From Plantibacter flavus (GTDB taxonomy: Bacteria > Actinomycetota > Actinomycetes > Actinomycetales > Microbacteriaceae), in NCBI RefSeq assembly GCF_002024505.1, contig NZ_CP019402.1, positions 2,170,001 through 2,234,000 on the forward strand: DNA of 64,000 bases, written 5' to 3'. A program made the translations under genes and the position numbers. The notes below the pieces were generated by a model. It saw nothing but the letters and a program-made list of their open reading frames with translations. It ran no database searches and had not been told where the DNA came from. This document shows, in pieces, positions 29,149 to 37,088 of the stretch; the first letter of the stretch is position 1, and each line of letters starts with the position of its first letter.

Positions 29149-30564
29149 ATGAGACGAGCCAAGATCGTCGCAACGCTGGGGCCTGCAGTCTCCAGCTATG
29201 AGAACATCCGGGCCATCATCGATGCGGGGGTCGATGTCACCCGGATGAACCTGAGCCACGGCAGCTACGACGTGCACGAGGCCATCTACGCCAACGTGCG
29301 CAAGGCCACCGAGGACTCCGGCCGTGCCGTCGCCGTCCTGGTCGACCTGCAGGGCCCGAAGATCCGCCTCGGCAAGTTCGAGGGCGGCCCGTACGACCTC
29401 GCCGTCGGCGACATCTTCAAGATCACGACCGAGGACATCCTCGGCACCAAGGAGATCTCCTCGACGACGTTCAAGGGCCTGCCCCAGGACGTCAAGCCGG
29501 GCGACTTCCTCCTGATCGACGACGGCAAGGTCAAGGTCGAGGTCGTTGAAGCGGACGACACCGTCGTGACCACGCGCGTCATCGTCGCCGGCCCCGTGTC
29601 GAACAACAAGGGCATCAACCTCCCCGGCGTCGCCGTCAACGTGCCCGCGCTCAGCGAGAAGGACGAAGCGGACCTCCGCTGGGGACTGCGTCTCGGCGCC
29701 GACCTCATCGCCCTGTCGTTCGTGCGCGACGCAGCCGACATCGACCGTGTCCACGAGATCATGGCGGAGGAGGGCCGCAAGGTCCCCGTGATCGCCAAGA
29801 TCGAGAAGCCGCAGGCCGTCGAGAACCTCGAGGGCATCGTCGAGGCGTTCGACGCGATCATGGTCGCCCGTGGCGACCTCGGTGTCGAGCTCCCGCTCGA
29901 GGCCGTCCCGATCGTGCAGAAGCGTGCGGTGGAGCTCGCTCGCCGCATGGCGAAGCCGGTCATCGTCGCGACGCAGATGCTCGAGTCGATGATCTCCAGC
30001 CCCATCCCGACCCGCGCGGAGACCTCCGATGTCGCGAACGCGGTGCTCGACGGTGCTGACGCGGTCATGCTCAGTGGCGAGACGAGTGTCGGCGCCTACC
30101 CGGTGATCACGGTCCAGACCATGGCCCGGATCGTCGAGTCGACCGAGATCCACGGTCTCGACCGCGTTCCGCCGCTCGGCACGAAGCCGCGCACCCAGGC
30201 CGGAGCGATCACGTTGGCGGCCGTCGAGGTGGCGGACTTCGTCGAGGCGAAGTTCCTCTGCGTCTTCACGGAGTCGGGGGAGTCGGTCCGCCGCATGGCC
30301 CGTCTCCGCAACCGGATCCCGATCCTGGCGTTCACGCCCGACCCGGCCATCCGTCGTCGGATGGCGCTGAACTGGGGCGTTGAGTCCTTCGTCGTCGAGC
30401 GCGTGACGCACACCGACCAGATGGTCGCCCAGGTGGACGAGGTCCTCGTCGCCACGGGCAAGGCCGCCGTCGGTGAGCCGGTCATCATCATCTCCGGTTC
30501 CCCTCCCGGCATCCCCGGGACGACGAACGACATCCGCGTCCACAAGGTGGGCGACGTCCTCTAG
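29149..30564 (+). CDS. pyk: Pyruvate kinase
   Basis: Converts PEP and ADP to pyruvate and ATP. The 471-residue protein starts RRAKIVATLGPA, has the catalytic Lys segment VIAKIEKPQAVENL, the metal-binding MVARGDLGVELP and the signature ATQMLESMISSPIPTRAE; the C-terminal effector domain follows from about residue 345. ATG 29149 is preceded by GGAG at 29134-29137 (spacing 11). A six-codon ORF MENTHT ends over the start codon. A long hairpin follows the stop, so pyk is probably monocistronic. Confidence 0.98.
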   Translation: MRRAKIVATLGPAVSSYENIRAIIDAGVDVTRMNLSHGSYDVHEAIYANVRKATEDSGRAVAVLVDLQGPKIRLGKFEGGPYDLAVGDIFKITTEDILGTKEISSTTFKGLPQDVKPGDFLLIDDGKVKVEVVEADDTVVTTRVIVAGPVSNNKGINLPGVAVNVPALSEKDEADLRWGLRLGADLIALSFVRDAADIDRVHEIMAEEGRKVPVIAKIEKPQAVENLEGIVEAFDAIMVARGDLGVELPLEAVPIVQKRAVELARRMAKPVIVATQMLESMISSPIPTRAETSDVANAVLDGADAVMLSGETSVGAYPVITVQTMARIVESTEIHGLDRVPPLGTKPRTQAGAITLAAVEVADFVEAKFLCVFTESGESVRRMARLRNRIPILAFTPDPAIRRRMALNWGVESFVVERVTHTDQMVAQVDEVLVATGKAAVGEPVIIISGSPPGIPGTTNDIRVHKVGDVL

Positions 30565-30577
30565 TCGTCGACAGCAG

Positions 30578-30617
30578 CGAAGGCCGTGGTCCTCCCGTAC
30601 GGGGACCACGGCCTTCG
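30578..30617 (+). terminator. Strong hairpin terminator after pyk
   Basis: CGAAGGCCGTGGTCC pairs perfectly with GGACCACGGCCTTCG (15 bp); the loop itself contains the palindrome CCCGTACGGG, extending the stem. It begins 13 bases after the pyk stop and has no T-run. Confidence 0.85.
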
Positions 30618-30665
30618 TCGTCCGCCGGGTGTGCGGTGGCACCGCGATTCCGGACGCCGTGGGTC

Positions 30666-30678
30666 TAGCCTGATGTCC
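30666..30678 (+). promoter_or_regulatory. Predicted leaderless promoter of the CaiB-like gene
   Basis: TAGCCT (30666-30671) with 7 nt to ATG 30679. An alternative ATG at 30673 is only one base from the hexamer and so unlikely to be the start. Confidence 0.55.
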
Positions 30679-32019
30679 ATGAACCGTTCCGTCCTCGTCG
30701 ACGACACCCTCCGCAGCGCCGTGGGCCTGGAGCCGGGAGGCGTCGACCGTGAGGCGACCGGTGCGGCAGGACTCCTGGCCTCCCGATTCGCTGTCCTGGA
30801 GCTCGCCGCGGTCGCCGTCGGTGCCGTGGAGGATGCCGCCGACCGACTCCGCATCGCCCTCGGATACGAGCCGATGCACCCGGCTCTCGACCTCGAGCGG
30901 ATCGCCGCGGCCTACCAGAGCGACCGCCTGTTGCGGATCGACGGAGCAGCCGTGGACGCGTTCGCGCCACTGTCCGGCTTCTTCGCCGCGGCCGACGGCT
31001 GGGTGCGCACGCACGCGAACTACCCCCACCATCGTCGCCGCCTGAGCGCCATGCTCGGGATCGGCGACGAGGCCACCCGCGCAGAGCTCGCCTCGGCGAT
31101 CGCCTCCCGCTCGGCCCTCGACCTGGAATCGGAGGCCGCCGGAGTCGGCGCACTGCTCGTCGCCGTCCGGAGCGCTACCGAATGGTCGTCCACACCGCAG
31201 GCCTCGGTCGGTGACGGACCGCTCGTCAGGCGCCACGGTGGCTCCAGCGGCTCGAGGATCGCCTCGTGGGTGCGGCCCACGCGCCGGCAACCCTTGCGCG
31301 GCCTCCGCGTCCTCGACCTGACGCGGGTGATCGCCGGTCCCGTGTCCACGAGGACCCTCGCGCTCCTCGGCGCGGACGTCCTGCGCGTGGATCCACCCCA
31401 GGTCCCCGAGATCCCCTGGCAGCACACCGACAGCGGCCAGGGGAAGCGGACGGCCACCCTCGACGCGTCGACGCCGCGTGGCCTCGCGACACTGCAGACG
31501 CTGTGCGACGAGGCCGACATCCTGGTGACGGGGTACCGGCCACACGCCCTCGAACGCCTCGGTCTGCGAGGTCGCGACGGTCTGGTCACCGGCTCCGTCG
31601 ACGCCTGGGGTACGACGGGGCCCTGGGGTGATCGACGCGGTTTCGACAGCCTGGTCCAGGCCGCCACGGGCATCGCGCTGGTCGAGGGCGATGACGGCGC
31701 CCCGGGTGCCCTGCCGGCTCAGGCGCTCGACCACAGCGCGGGATACCTGCTGGCGGCGGCCATCGTCGACGACGTGGCGGCGGTCGTCGGCGGCGGTGAT
31801 GCCGGCCGGTCGTCGGTGTCGCTCGCGCGCGTCGGTGCGGCGCTCCAGCGACTGCCACGATCCGAGGAACGCCCGCCGTCCGATCTCCCGAGAGCGCGGT
31901 GCCTGGTGACCCACGGTGCGGTGACGACGGCCCGCCCCGCGCTCAGCGCCTTCGACGATCACGCATCCCCGGCGGCGGTCCTGGGGAGCGCCGAACCGCA
32001 GTGGACCCCGCGCAGCTGA
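30679..32019 (+). CDS. CaiB/BaiF (family III) CoA-transferase-like protein with apparently permuted domains
   Basis: Family III enzymes move CoA between carboxylic acids through an aspartyl thioester. In this 446-residue protein the segment that normally starts the family, LRGLRVLDLTRVIAGPVSTR, begins only at residue 206, followed by GADVLRVDPP and, at Asp351, QALDHSAGYLLAA, the position of the catalytic aspartate. Only about 95 residues follow, while the 200 residues before 206 include a stretch (about 110-185: HHRRRLSAMLGI, SATEWSSTPQ) resembling the usual C-terminal part. This reads as a circular permutation. Substrate is unknown and neighbours give no clue. Family call good; permutation inferred. 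Confidence 0.75.
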   Translation: MNRSVLVDDTLRSAVGLEPGGVDREATGAAGLLASRFAVLELAAVAVGAVEDAADRLRIALGYEPMHPALDLERIAAAYQSDRLLRIDGAAVDAFAPLSGFFAAADGWVRTHANYPHHRRRLSAMLGIGDEATRAELASAIASRSALDLESEAAGVGALLVAVRSATEWSSTPQASVGDGPLVRRHGGSSGSRIASWVRPTRRQPLRGLRVLDLTRVIAGPVSTRTLALLGADVLRVDPPQVPEIPWQHTDSGQGKRTATLDASTPRGLATLQTLCDEADILVTGYRPHALERLGLRGRDGLVTGSVDAWGTTGPWGDRRGFDSLVQAATGIALVEGDDGAPGALPAQALDHSAGYLLAAAIVDDVAAVVGGGDAGRSSVSLARVGAALQRLPRSEERPPSDLPRARCLVTHGAVTTARPALSAFDDHASPAAVLGSAEPQWTPRS

Positions 32020-32067
32020 TCCCGACACACTCCGCACCGGGAGATGACCGCCCTCCGGTCGCTCGCC

Positions 32068-32079
32068 TACCCTGGAGGT
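32068..32079 (+). promoter_or_regulatory. Predicted leaderless promoter of the histidine phosphatase gene
   Basis: TACCCT (32068-32073), 6 nt before ATG 32080. The 6 nt are GGAGGT, which could also act as a too-close ribosome site. Confidence 0.55.
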
Positions 32080-32742
32080 ATGCGCCTCATCCTCATCAGA
32101 CACGGTCAGACCTCGTCCAACGTCGCCGGCCTGCTCGACACCGCGATCCCTGGGGCCGTCCTCACCGAACTCGGCGAGACGCAGGCGGCCGCCCTCCCCA
32201 AAGCGCTCGTGGGGGAGCGGATCGACGCGGTCTACGCCTCCACCGCGGTGCGGGCGCAACAGACCGCCGCACCCGTCGCCGACGTCAGCGGGCTTCCCGT
32301 GATCGTCCGTGACGGACTCCGGGAGATCAGCGCCGGCGACAACGAGATGCTCGGGTCGCCCGAGGCCGTCCAGGTCTACATCGACACCATCGTGGCGTGG
32401 GCGATGGGCGACCTCGACACCCGGATGCCGGGCGGCGAGAACGGCCACGAGGTGTTCGCGCGCTTCGACGCCGTGATCGAGGAGCTCGAGGGCTCCGGAC
32501 TGGAGAGCGTGATGGTCGTGAGCCACGGAGCGATGCTCCGGTCCTGGCTCGGGCTGCGCGGGGCGAACGTCGACGGACACTTCATCGGCACGCACCCCAT
32601 CACGAACACGGGCGTCATCATCGTCGACGGGGACACGACGACCGGTTGGCGGGTCGACACCTGGACGGGCGACGCCGTCGGCGGACCGGAGCTGACGACG
32701 GAGGCCGACGGTCCGGCCGCCGCCGTCGAGCGCGGCTTCTGA
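32080..32742 (+). CDS. Histidine phosphatase (phosphoglycerate mutase-like) family protein
   Basis: The 220-residue protein carries the phosphohistidine motif LILIRHGQTSSN at the very N-terminus, the arginine/serine pair in YASTAVRAQQTA, acidic REISAGDNE and the second His in MVVSHGAMLRSWL. This identifies the phosphatase branch, but the substrate cannot be told: small phosphometabolites are typical. ATG 32080 is fixed by the RHG motif at residue 9. It ends exactly one base before the stop of the convergent small gene at 32743. No operon partners. Confidence 0.88.
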   Translation: MRLILIRHGQTSSNVAGLLDTAIPGAVLTELGETQAAALPKALVGERIDAVYASTAVRAQQTAAPVADVSGLPVIVRDGLREISAGDNEMLGSPEAVQVYIDTIVAWAMGDLDTRMPGGENGHEVFARFDAVIEELEGSGLESVMVVSHGAMLRSWLGLRGANVDGHFIGTHPITNTGVIIVDGDTTTGWRVDTWTGDAVGGPELTTEADGPAAAVERGF

Positions 32743-33030
32743 TCAGTTCGCGTCGTCGGCCGAGGTCGCGCCGTCCGTGAGGAACGGTCCGGGCTCCTCG
32801 CCGGGCTGACCCGGCAGTGAGCCGACGAGACGGTCGAGCTCGGCGGCGTCGACGTCGATGCCCTGGTCGCTGAGACGGTCCGCCAGCGCTGCCCGGACGT
32901 CGAGGTCCGGGGTGAGGGACCGGTCTGCTGCGACCTGCACCAGGATGCCCTGGAGCCGGTCGTCGGTGCTGGCGTCGTGGACGTCCTGGCGCGGGTCGGT
33001 GTGCTCTGCGGTCATGGTGTCGGGTCCCAT
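32743..33030 (-). CDS. Small acidic hypothetical protein
   Basis: 95 residues, strongly acidic, no hydrophobic segment and no known motif. The middle part (VRAALADRLSDQGIDVDAAELDRLVGSLPG) reads as two amphipathic helices, with Asp/Thr-rich disordered ends. Two in-frame ATGs exist (33030 and 33015); neither has a clear ribosome site. It lies downstream of tRNA-Leu on the same strand and converges with the phosphatase gene with no gap. Codon use is like neighbouring genes (G/C-ending). I do not recognise it; it may be a conserved small protein of the family. Confidence 0.6.
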   Translation of the reverse strand: MGPDTMTAEHTDPRQDVHDASTDDRLQGILVQVAADRSLTPDLDVRAALADRLSDQGIDVDAAELDRLVGSLPGQPGEEPGPFLTDGATSADDAN

Positions 33031-33075
33031 CGTGTCGGCAGGTCGAGTGCACCCGGTGGGCCATCAGCTCGTTCC

Positions 33076-33159
33076 TGGTACCGGTGGTGGGACTCGAACC
33101 CACACGTCTTTCGACAAAGCATTTTGAGTGCTCCGCGTCTGCCATTCCGCCACACCGGC
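33076..33159 (-). tRNA. tRNA-Leu (anticodon CAA)
   Basis: Read on the minus strand the gene folds as a class II tRNA: acceptor GCCGGTG with CACCGGT (first pair G-U), discriminator A, and an encoded CCA end; T arm GTGGG TTCGAGT CCCAC; variable arm TGTC GAAA GACG; anticodon loop CTCAAAA, giving anticodon CAA that reads UUG. UUG is rare in this GC-rich genome. Coordinates include the CCA; without it the gene is 33079-33159. A TACTCT -10 candidate sits on the minus strand near 33193-33198. Confidence 0.95.
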
Positions 33160-33201
33160 GCGTCCGCCGCACGGCGAACAGCAACCTGCATCAGAGTACC
33201 G

Positions 33202-33213
33202 TAGGATTTGAGG
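33202..33213 (+). promoter_or_regulatory. Predicted leaderless promoter of the ANTAR regulator
   Basis: TAGGAT (33202-33207), 6 nt before GTG 33214. A divergent -10 candidate for tRNA-Leu lies only 3 bases to the left. Confidence 0.55.
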
Positions 33214-33819
33214 GTGACCGAGCAAGAGACCCCTCCCGCAGCCCCACGGCGCGTCGTCGTCGCTGAGGACGAATCCCTCATCCGCCTCGACATCGTCGAG
33301 ATCCTCCGCGACAACGGTTTCGAGGTCGTCGGCGAGGCCGGCGACGGCGAGACCGCTGTCGCCCTCGCGACGGAACTCCGTCCGGATCTCGTGATCATGG
33401 ACGTCAAGATGCCTCAGCTCGACGGCATCTCCGCGGCCGAGCGCATCGGTAAGGCGCACATCGCCCCGGTGGTCCTCCTCACGGCCTTCAGCCAGAAGGA
33501 GCTCGTCGAGCGGGCGAGCGAGGCAGGCGCCCTCGCCTACGTCGTGAAGCCGTTCACGCCGAACGACCTCCTTCCCGCGATCGAGATCGCCCTCTCGCGC
33601 TACCAGCAGATCATCACCCTCGAAGCCGAGGTCGCCGACATGGTCGAGCGCTTCGAGACCCGCAAGCTCGTCGACCGGGCGAAGGGCCTCCTCAACGAGA
33701 AGATGGGCCTCACCGAGCCCGAGGCGTTCCGCTGGATCCAGAAGGCCTCCATGGACCGTCGCCTCACCATGCACGATGTCGCGCAGGCCATCATCGAGCA
33801 GCTCAGCGCCAAGAAGTAG
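33214..33819 (+). CDS. pdtaR: ANTAR-domain response regulator (PdtaR type)
   Basis: Two-component regulator acting by RNA-binding antitermination. The 201-residue protein has a receiver domain (about 13-125) with acidic pair in VAEDES, phospho-acceptor Asp63 in IMDVKMPQLDG and Lys in YVVKPFTPND, then a coiled linker and an ANTAR domain (about 138-195: ETRKLVDRAKGLLNEKMGLTEPEAF). This is the layout of mycobacterial PdtaR, whose partner kinase PdtaS is not in the window. GTG 33214 is chosen over a TTG at 33208 because of the -10 spacing. It lies near polA as in mycobacteria. Confidence 0.92.
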   Translation: MTEQETPPAAPRRVVVAEDESLIRLDIVEILRDNGFEVVGEAGDGETAVALATELRPDLVIMDVKMPQLDGISAAERIGKAHIAPVVLLTAFSQKELVERASEAGALAYVVKPFTPNDLLPAIEIALSRYQQIITLEAEVADMVERFETRKLVDRAKGLLNEKMGLTEPEAFRWIQKASMDRRLTMHDVAQAIIEQLSAKK

Positions 33820-33839
33820 CGCTCCTCCCTCGTCGCAAG

Positions 33840-33868
33840 AGCGGCCCGTCCCCTCGGGGCGGGCCGCT
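33840..33868. terminator. Bidirectional hairpin between pdtaR and the thioesterase gene
   Basis: AGCGGCCCG-T-CCCC pairs with GGGGCGGGCCGCT (13 bp with one bulged T). It lies between two convergent genes and can serve both. Confidence 0.75.
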
Positions 33869-33892
33869 CCGCTGTGTTCGGTGCCGGGCTCG

Positions 33893-34315
33893 TCAGGCGG
33901 TCGGTGCGTCCTTGATGAGGTTCGTGATGCGGATCGTGGAGCACCGTCGTCCCTGCTCGTCGGTGACGGCGATCTCGTGCACGGTGAGCGAGCGGCCGAG
34001 GTGGATCGGGGTGCAGACACCCGTCACGAGGCCCTCGGTGGCGGACCTGGTGTGCGTCGCGTTGATGTCGATGCCGACGGCGAGCTTGCCCGGGCCCGCG
34101 AAGAGGTTGGCGGCCATCGAGCCGAGGGACTCGCCGAGCACGACGTACGCCCCGCCGTGCAGCAGCATCGCGGGTTGGGTGTTGCCCTCGACGGGCATGG
34201 TGGCGACGGATCGCTGCACCGTGAACTCGGTGAACTCGATGCCCATCTTGGCGGCGAGTGCGCCGCTGCCCCTCGTCCGCAGGAACTCGAGTGCGTCGTC
34301 GGTCTCGTTCGTCAT
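33893..34315 (-). CDS. PaaI-type hotdog thioesterase
   Basis: Hotdog-fold acyl-CoA thioesterase, 140 residues, the usual size. Visible family features are the HGGAYVVLGESLGSMAAN helix, with the catalytic acidic residue, GIDINATHTRSATEGLVTG and IHLGRSLTVHEI strands of the hotdog sheet. ATG 34315 is preferred over 34351 because it gives the family length and stands just after an AAGGTGG site. Substrate unknown; phenylacetyl- or hydroxybenzoyl-CoA are typical of the family. It is divergent from polA, with about 55 bases between start codons. Confidence 0.85.
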   Translation of the reverse strand: MTNETDDALEFLRTRGSGALAAKMGIEFTEFTVQRSVATMPVEGNTQPAMLLHGGAYVVLGESLGSMAANLFAGPGKLAVGIDINATHTRSATEGLVTGVCTPIHLGRSLTVHEIAVTDEQGRRCSTIRITNLIKDAPTA

Positions 34316-34342
34316 GTCCACCTTCGGATCGGGCCTGAGCCG

Positions 34343-34370
34343 TGTCGGCACCGGCTTGTAGGCTGGGCGC
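34343..34370 (+). promoter_or_regulatory. polA promoter: leaderless -10 with a RecA-NDp-like upstream box
   Basis: TAGGCT (34359-34364) stands 6 nt before the GTG of polA. TGTCGGCA at 34343-34350 lies 8 nt before the hexamer, a 6-of-8 match to the TGTCRGTG box of RecA-independent damage promoters at the right spacing. The match is weaker than those at uvrB and uvrA. Confidence 0.5.
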
Positions 34371-37031
34371 GTGTCGGAATCAGAAAAGCCTACCCTCCTC
34401 GTCGTCGACGGCCACTCGCTCGCATTCCGGGCGTTCTACGCCCTGCCGGTCGACAGCTTCCAAACCCGCGACGGTCAGCACACGAACGCCATCCACGGCT
34501 TCATCTCCATGCTGATCAGCCTGCTCAAGAACGAGAACCCGAGCCACATCGCCGTGGCCTTCGACATCTCGCGCCGTTCCTTCCGCACCCGCGAGTACCC
34601 CGAGTACAAGGGCACGCGCGGTGAGACCCCGGCGGAGTTCAAGGGACAGGTGCCACTGCTCGAAGAGGCGCTCAAGGCGATGAACATCACGACGATCAGC
34701 AAAGAGGACTACGAGGCCGACGACATCCTCGCCACCCTCGCCAAGCAGGGCGCTGAGGACGGCTTCCGCGTGCTCGTCGTCTCCGGCGACCGCGACACCA
34801 TCCAGCTCGTCACCGACGACGTCACCCTGCTGTACCCGTCGAGCCAGGGCGTCTCCGCGCTCACCCGGTACGACGGCGCCAAGGTCTTCGAGCGCTACGG
34901 CATCCGCCCTGAGCAGTACCCGGAGATCGCGGCGCTCGTCGGCGAGACGAGCGACAACCTCCCGGGCATCCCGAAGGTCGGCGAGAAGACCGCCGTGAAG
35001 TGGCTCAACCAGTTCGGCTCCCTCGAGCAGATCCTCGAGCGCGCCGACGAGATCACCGGCAAGGTGGGGGAGAGCCTCCGCGAGCACAAGGAGAACGCAG
35101 TCCGCAACCGCCGCCTCAACCGGCTCCTCACCGACGTCGAACTGTCCGTCGGACCGAAGGACCTCGAACGCCGACCGATCGACGCGGACGCGGTGGCGGC
35201 CGTCTTCGGGCGGCTCGAGTTCCGCACGCTGCTCGATCGGGTCCTCAAACTCGACGGACTCGAGGCCAACACGGATGTGTCCGCACCGCAGGCGGGCGGC
35301 GTGGTCATGCCACCGCAGAAGGAGCTGCTCGACGAAGAGCTCGAGGCGTGGATCACCCGTGCCGTCGCCGCACATCCCGCCGGGATCGGTCTCCACCTCG
35401 ACCTCGACGGAGGCCTTCCGGTCGCAGCCGGCCTCGCGACCCCCACGGAGATCGTCTCGCTCGCCTGGCGTCCCGGTGAGGCCGACTACGCCCCGCTCGA
35501 GGCGTGGTTGGCGAGCGACGCCCCGAAGATCATGCACGACGCCAAGCCGCAGCTCCAGGCGGTCACGCGCGCCGGCCTGACGGTCGACGGTCTCGGCTAC
35601 GACACCGCGGTCGCCGGCTGGCTCCTGCGTCCGAGCGGCGGCGACAAGACGATCGCCGACCTCATCACGCGCTATCTCGACGAGACGATGCCCGTCGCCG
35701 ACCCGAACCAGCTCGTCCCCGAGACCGACCCCGTCGGTGCCGGCGGCACCGCCTGGTACGCCCTCCGGGTCGCCGAGGCCACTCGCACGGCGCTCGACGC
35801 CGGGTCGCTCGGCGTGCTGCTCGACATGGAACTGCCGGTCCTCCAGGTGCTGGCCCACATGGAGCTCACCGGGGTGACGGTCGACCACGACATCCTGAGC
35901 GGCCTGTCCGAGCAGCTCGGGAACCGGGCTGCGGAGCTCGCGAGCAACGCGTATGCGGAGATCGGCCGCGAGGTCAACCTCGGATCACCGAAGCAGCTGC
36001 AGGAGGTCCTCTTCGACCAGCTCGCCATGCCGAAGACACGCGCCAACAAGACGGGCTTTTCGACCGACGCCGGCGCCCTGGCCGATCTCCAGGAGAAGAG
36101 CCCGCACCCGTTCCTCGGGCTCCTCCTCGAGCACCGCGATGCGACGAAGCTCCGCCAGATCGTGGAGACCCTCGACAAGGCGATCACGCCCGACGGCCGC
36201 ATCCACACGACGTACGTCCAGATCGGGACCAGCACCGGTCGGATCTCCTCGACCGACCCGAACCTGCAGAACATCCCCGTGCGCACCGAGGAGGGACGCC
36301 GCATCCGCGCCGCCTTCCAAGCCGGCTCCGGGTACGAGACCCTGCTGACCGCCGACTACTCGCAGATCGAGATGCGGATCATGGCGCACCTCTCCGGCGA
36401 TGCCGGCCTCATCGAAGCGTTCAAGTCCGGCGAGGACCTCCACCGTTTCGTCGGCGCGCGCATCTTCGGCGTCGCCGCCGAGGACGTGACCCCCGCGATG
36501 CGCAACAAGGTCAAGGCGATGTCGTACGGACTCGCCTACGGCTTGAGTGCGTTCGGGCTCTCGAAGCAGCTGCGGATCTCGAGCGCTGAGGCGAAGCAGC
36601 TCATGATCGACTACTTCGAGCGCTTCGGTGCGGTCCGCGACTACCTGCGCAACGTCGTCGAGCAGGCCAAACTCGACGGCTACACCGAGACGATCTTCGG
36701 TCGTCGCAGGCTCTTCCCCGAGCTCTCGAGCCCCAACCGACTGGTCAGGGAGAACGCCGAACGCCAGGCGCTGAACGCCCCGATCCAGGGTTCGGCCGCC
36801 GACATCATGAAACGCGCCATGATCGGCATCGAGTCTGAGCTGCGCTCCGAATCCCTCAGCTCGCAGATGATGCTGCAGGTGCACGACGAACTGATCTTCG
36901 AGGTCGCCGAGGGGGAGTGGGACGCCCTGGAGCGCATCGTCCGAGCACAGATGGCCGGTGCCGCCGAACTGTCGGTACCGCTGGAGGTCCAGATCGGCCG
37001 CGGTCACGACTGGGACGCCGCAGCCCACTGA
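34371..37031 (+). CDS. polA: DNA polymerase I
   Basis: Repair and Okazaki-fragment polymerase. The 886-residue protein has the N-terminal 5'-nuclease domain (about 8-300; VSGDRDTIQL, YPEIAALVGETSDNLPGIPKVG), a central 3'-5' exonuclease-like domain (about 320-490) that lacks the DEDD acidic residues of a proofreading enzyme, as in mycobacterial Pol I, and the polymerase domain with motif A DYSQIEMRI (Asp662) and motif C VHDELIFE (Asp839). GTG 34371 fits the -10 spacing. A perfect hairpin follows the stop. Confidence 0.98.
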   Translation: MSESEKPTLLVVDGHSLAFRAFYALPVDSFQTRDGQHTNAIHGFISMLISLLKNENPSHIAVAFDISRRSFRTREYPEYKGTRGETPAEFKGQVPLLEEALKAMNITTISKEDYEADDILATLAKQGAEDGFRVLVVSGDRDTIQLVTDDVTLLYPSSQGVSALTRYDGAKVFERYGIRPEQYPEIAALVGETSDNLPGIPKVGEKTAVKWLNQFGSLEQILERADEITGKVGESLREHKENAVRNRRLNRLLTDVELSVGPKDLERRPIDADAVAAVFGRLEFRTLLDRVLKLDGLEANTDVSAPQAGGVVMPPQKELLDEELEAWITRAVAAHPAGIGLHLDLDGGLPVAAGLATPTEIVSLAWRPGEADYAPLEAWLASDAPKIMHDAKPQLQAVTRAGLTVDGLGYDTAVAGWLLRPSGGDKTIADLITRYLDETMPVADPNQLVPETDPVGAGGTAWYALRVAEATRTALDAGSLGVLLDMELPVLQVLAHMELTGVTVDHDILSGLSEQLGNRAAELASNAYAEIGREVNLGSPKQLQEVLFDQLAMPKTRANKTGFSTDAGALADLQEKSPHPFLGLLLEHRDATKLRQIVETLDKAITPDGRIHTTYVQIGTSTGRISSTDPNLQNIPVRTEEGRRIRAAFQAGSGYETLLTADYSQIEMRIMAHLSGDAGLIEAFKSGEDLHRFVGARIFGVAAEDVTPAMRNKVKAMSYGLAYGLSAFGLSKQLRISSAEAKQLMIDYFERFGAVRDYLRNVVEQAKLDGYTETIFGRRRLFPELSSPNRLVRENAERQALNAPIQGSAADIMKRAMIGIESELRSESLSSQMMLQVHDELIFEVAEGEWDALERIVRAQMAGAAELSVPLEVQIGRGHDWDAAAH

Positions 37032-37044
37032 GCGCGCCCTGCGG

Positions 37045-37075
37045 GTCCGCACCCGGGCGGCGGACGGGTGCGGAC
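37045..37075 (+). terminator. Hairpin terminator after polA, touching the next -10
   Basis: GTCCGCACCCG / CGGGTGCGGAC, 11-bp perfect stem with 9-nt loop. Its last base is directly followed by the TAGGCT -10 of the next gene, so it occupies the region where a -35 and spacer would lie. Confidence 0.8.
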
Positions 37076-37088
37076 TAGGCTCGTCGTC
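37076..37088 (+). promoter_or_regulatory. Predicted leaderless promoter of the DUF885 gene
   Basis: TAGGCT (37076-37081) with 7 nt to ATG 37089, no ribosome site between. Confidence 0.6.

Noticed and set aside
29132..29152. Six-codon ORF (MENTHT) overlapping the pyk start
   Set aside because: It has no ribosome site of its own and its GGAG probably serves pyk; most likely chance.
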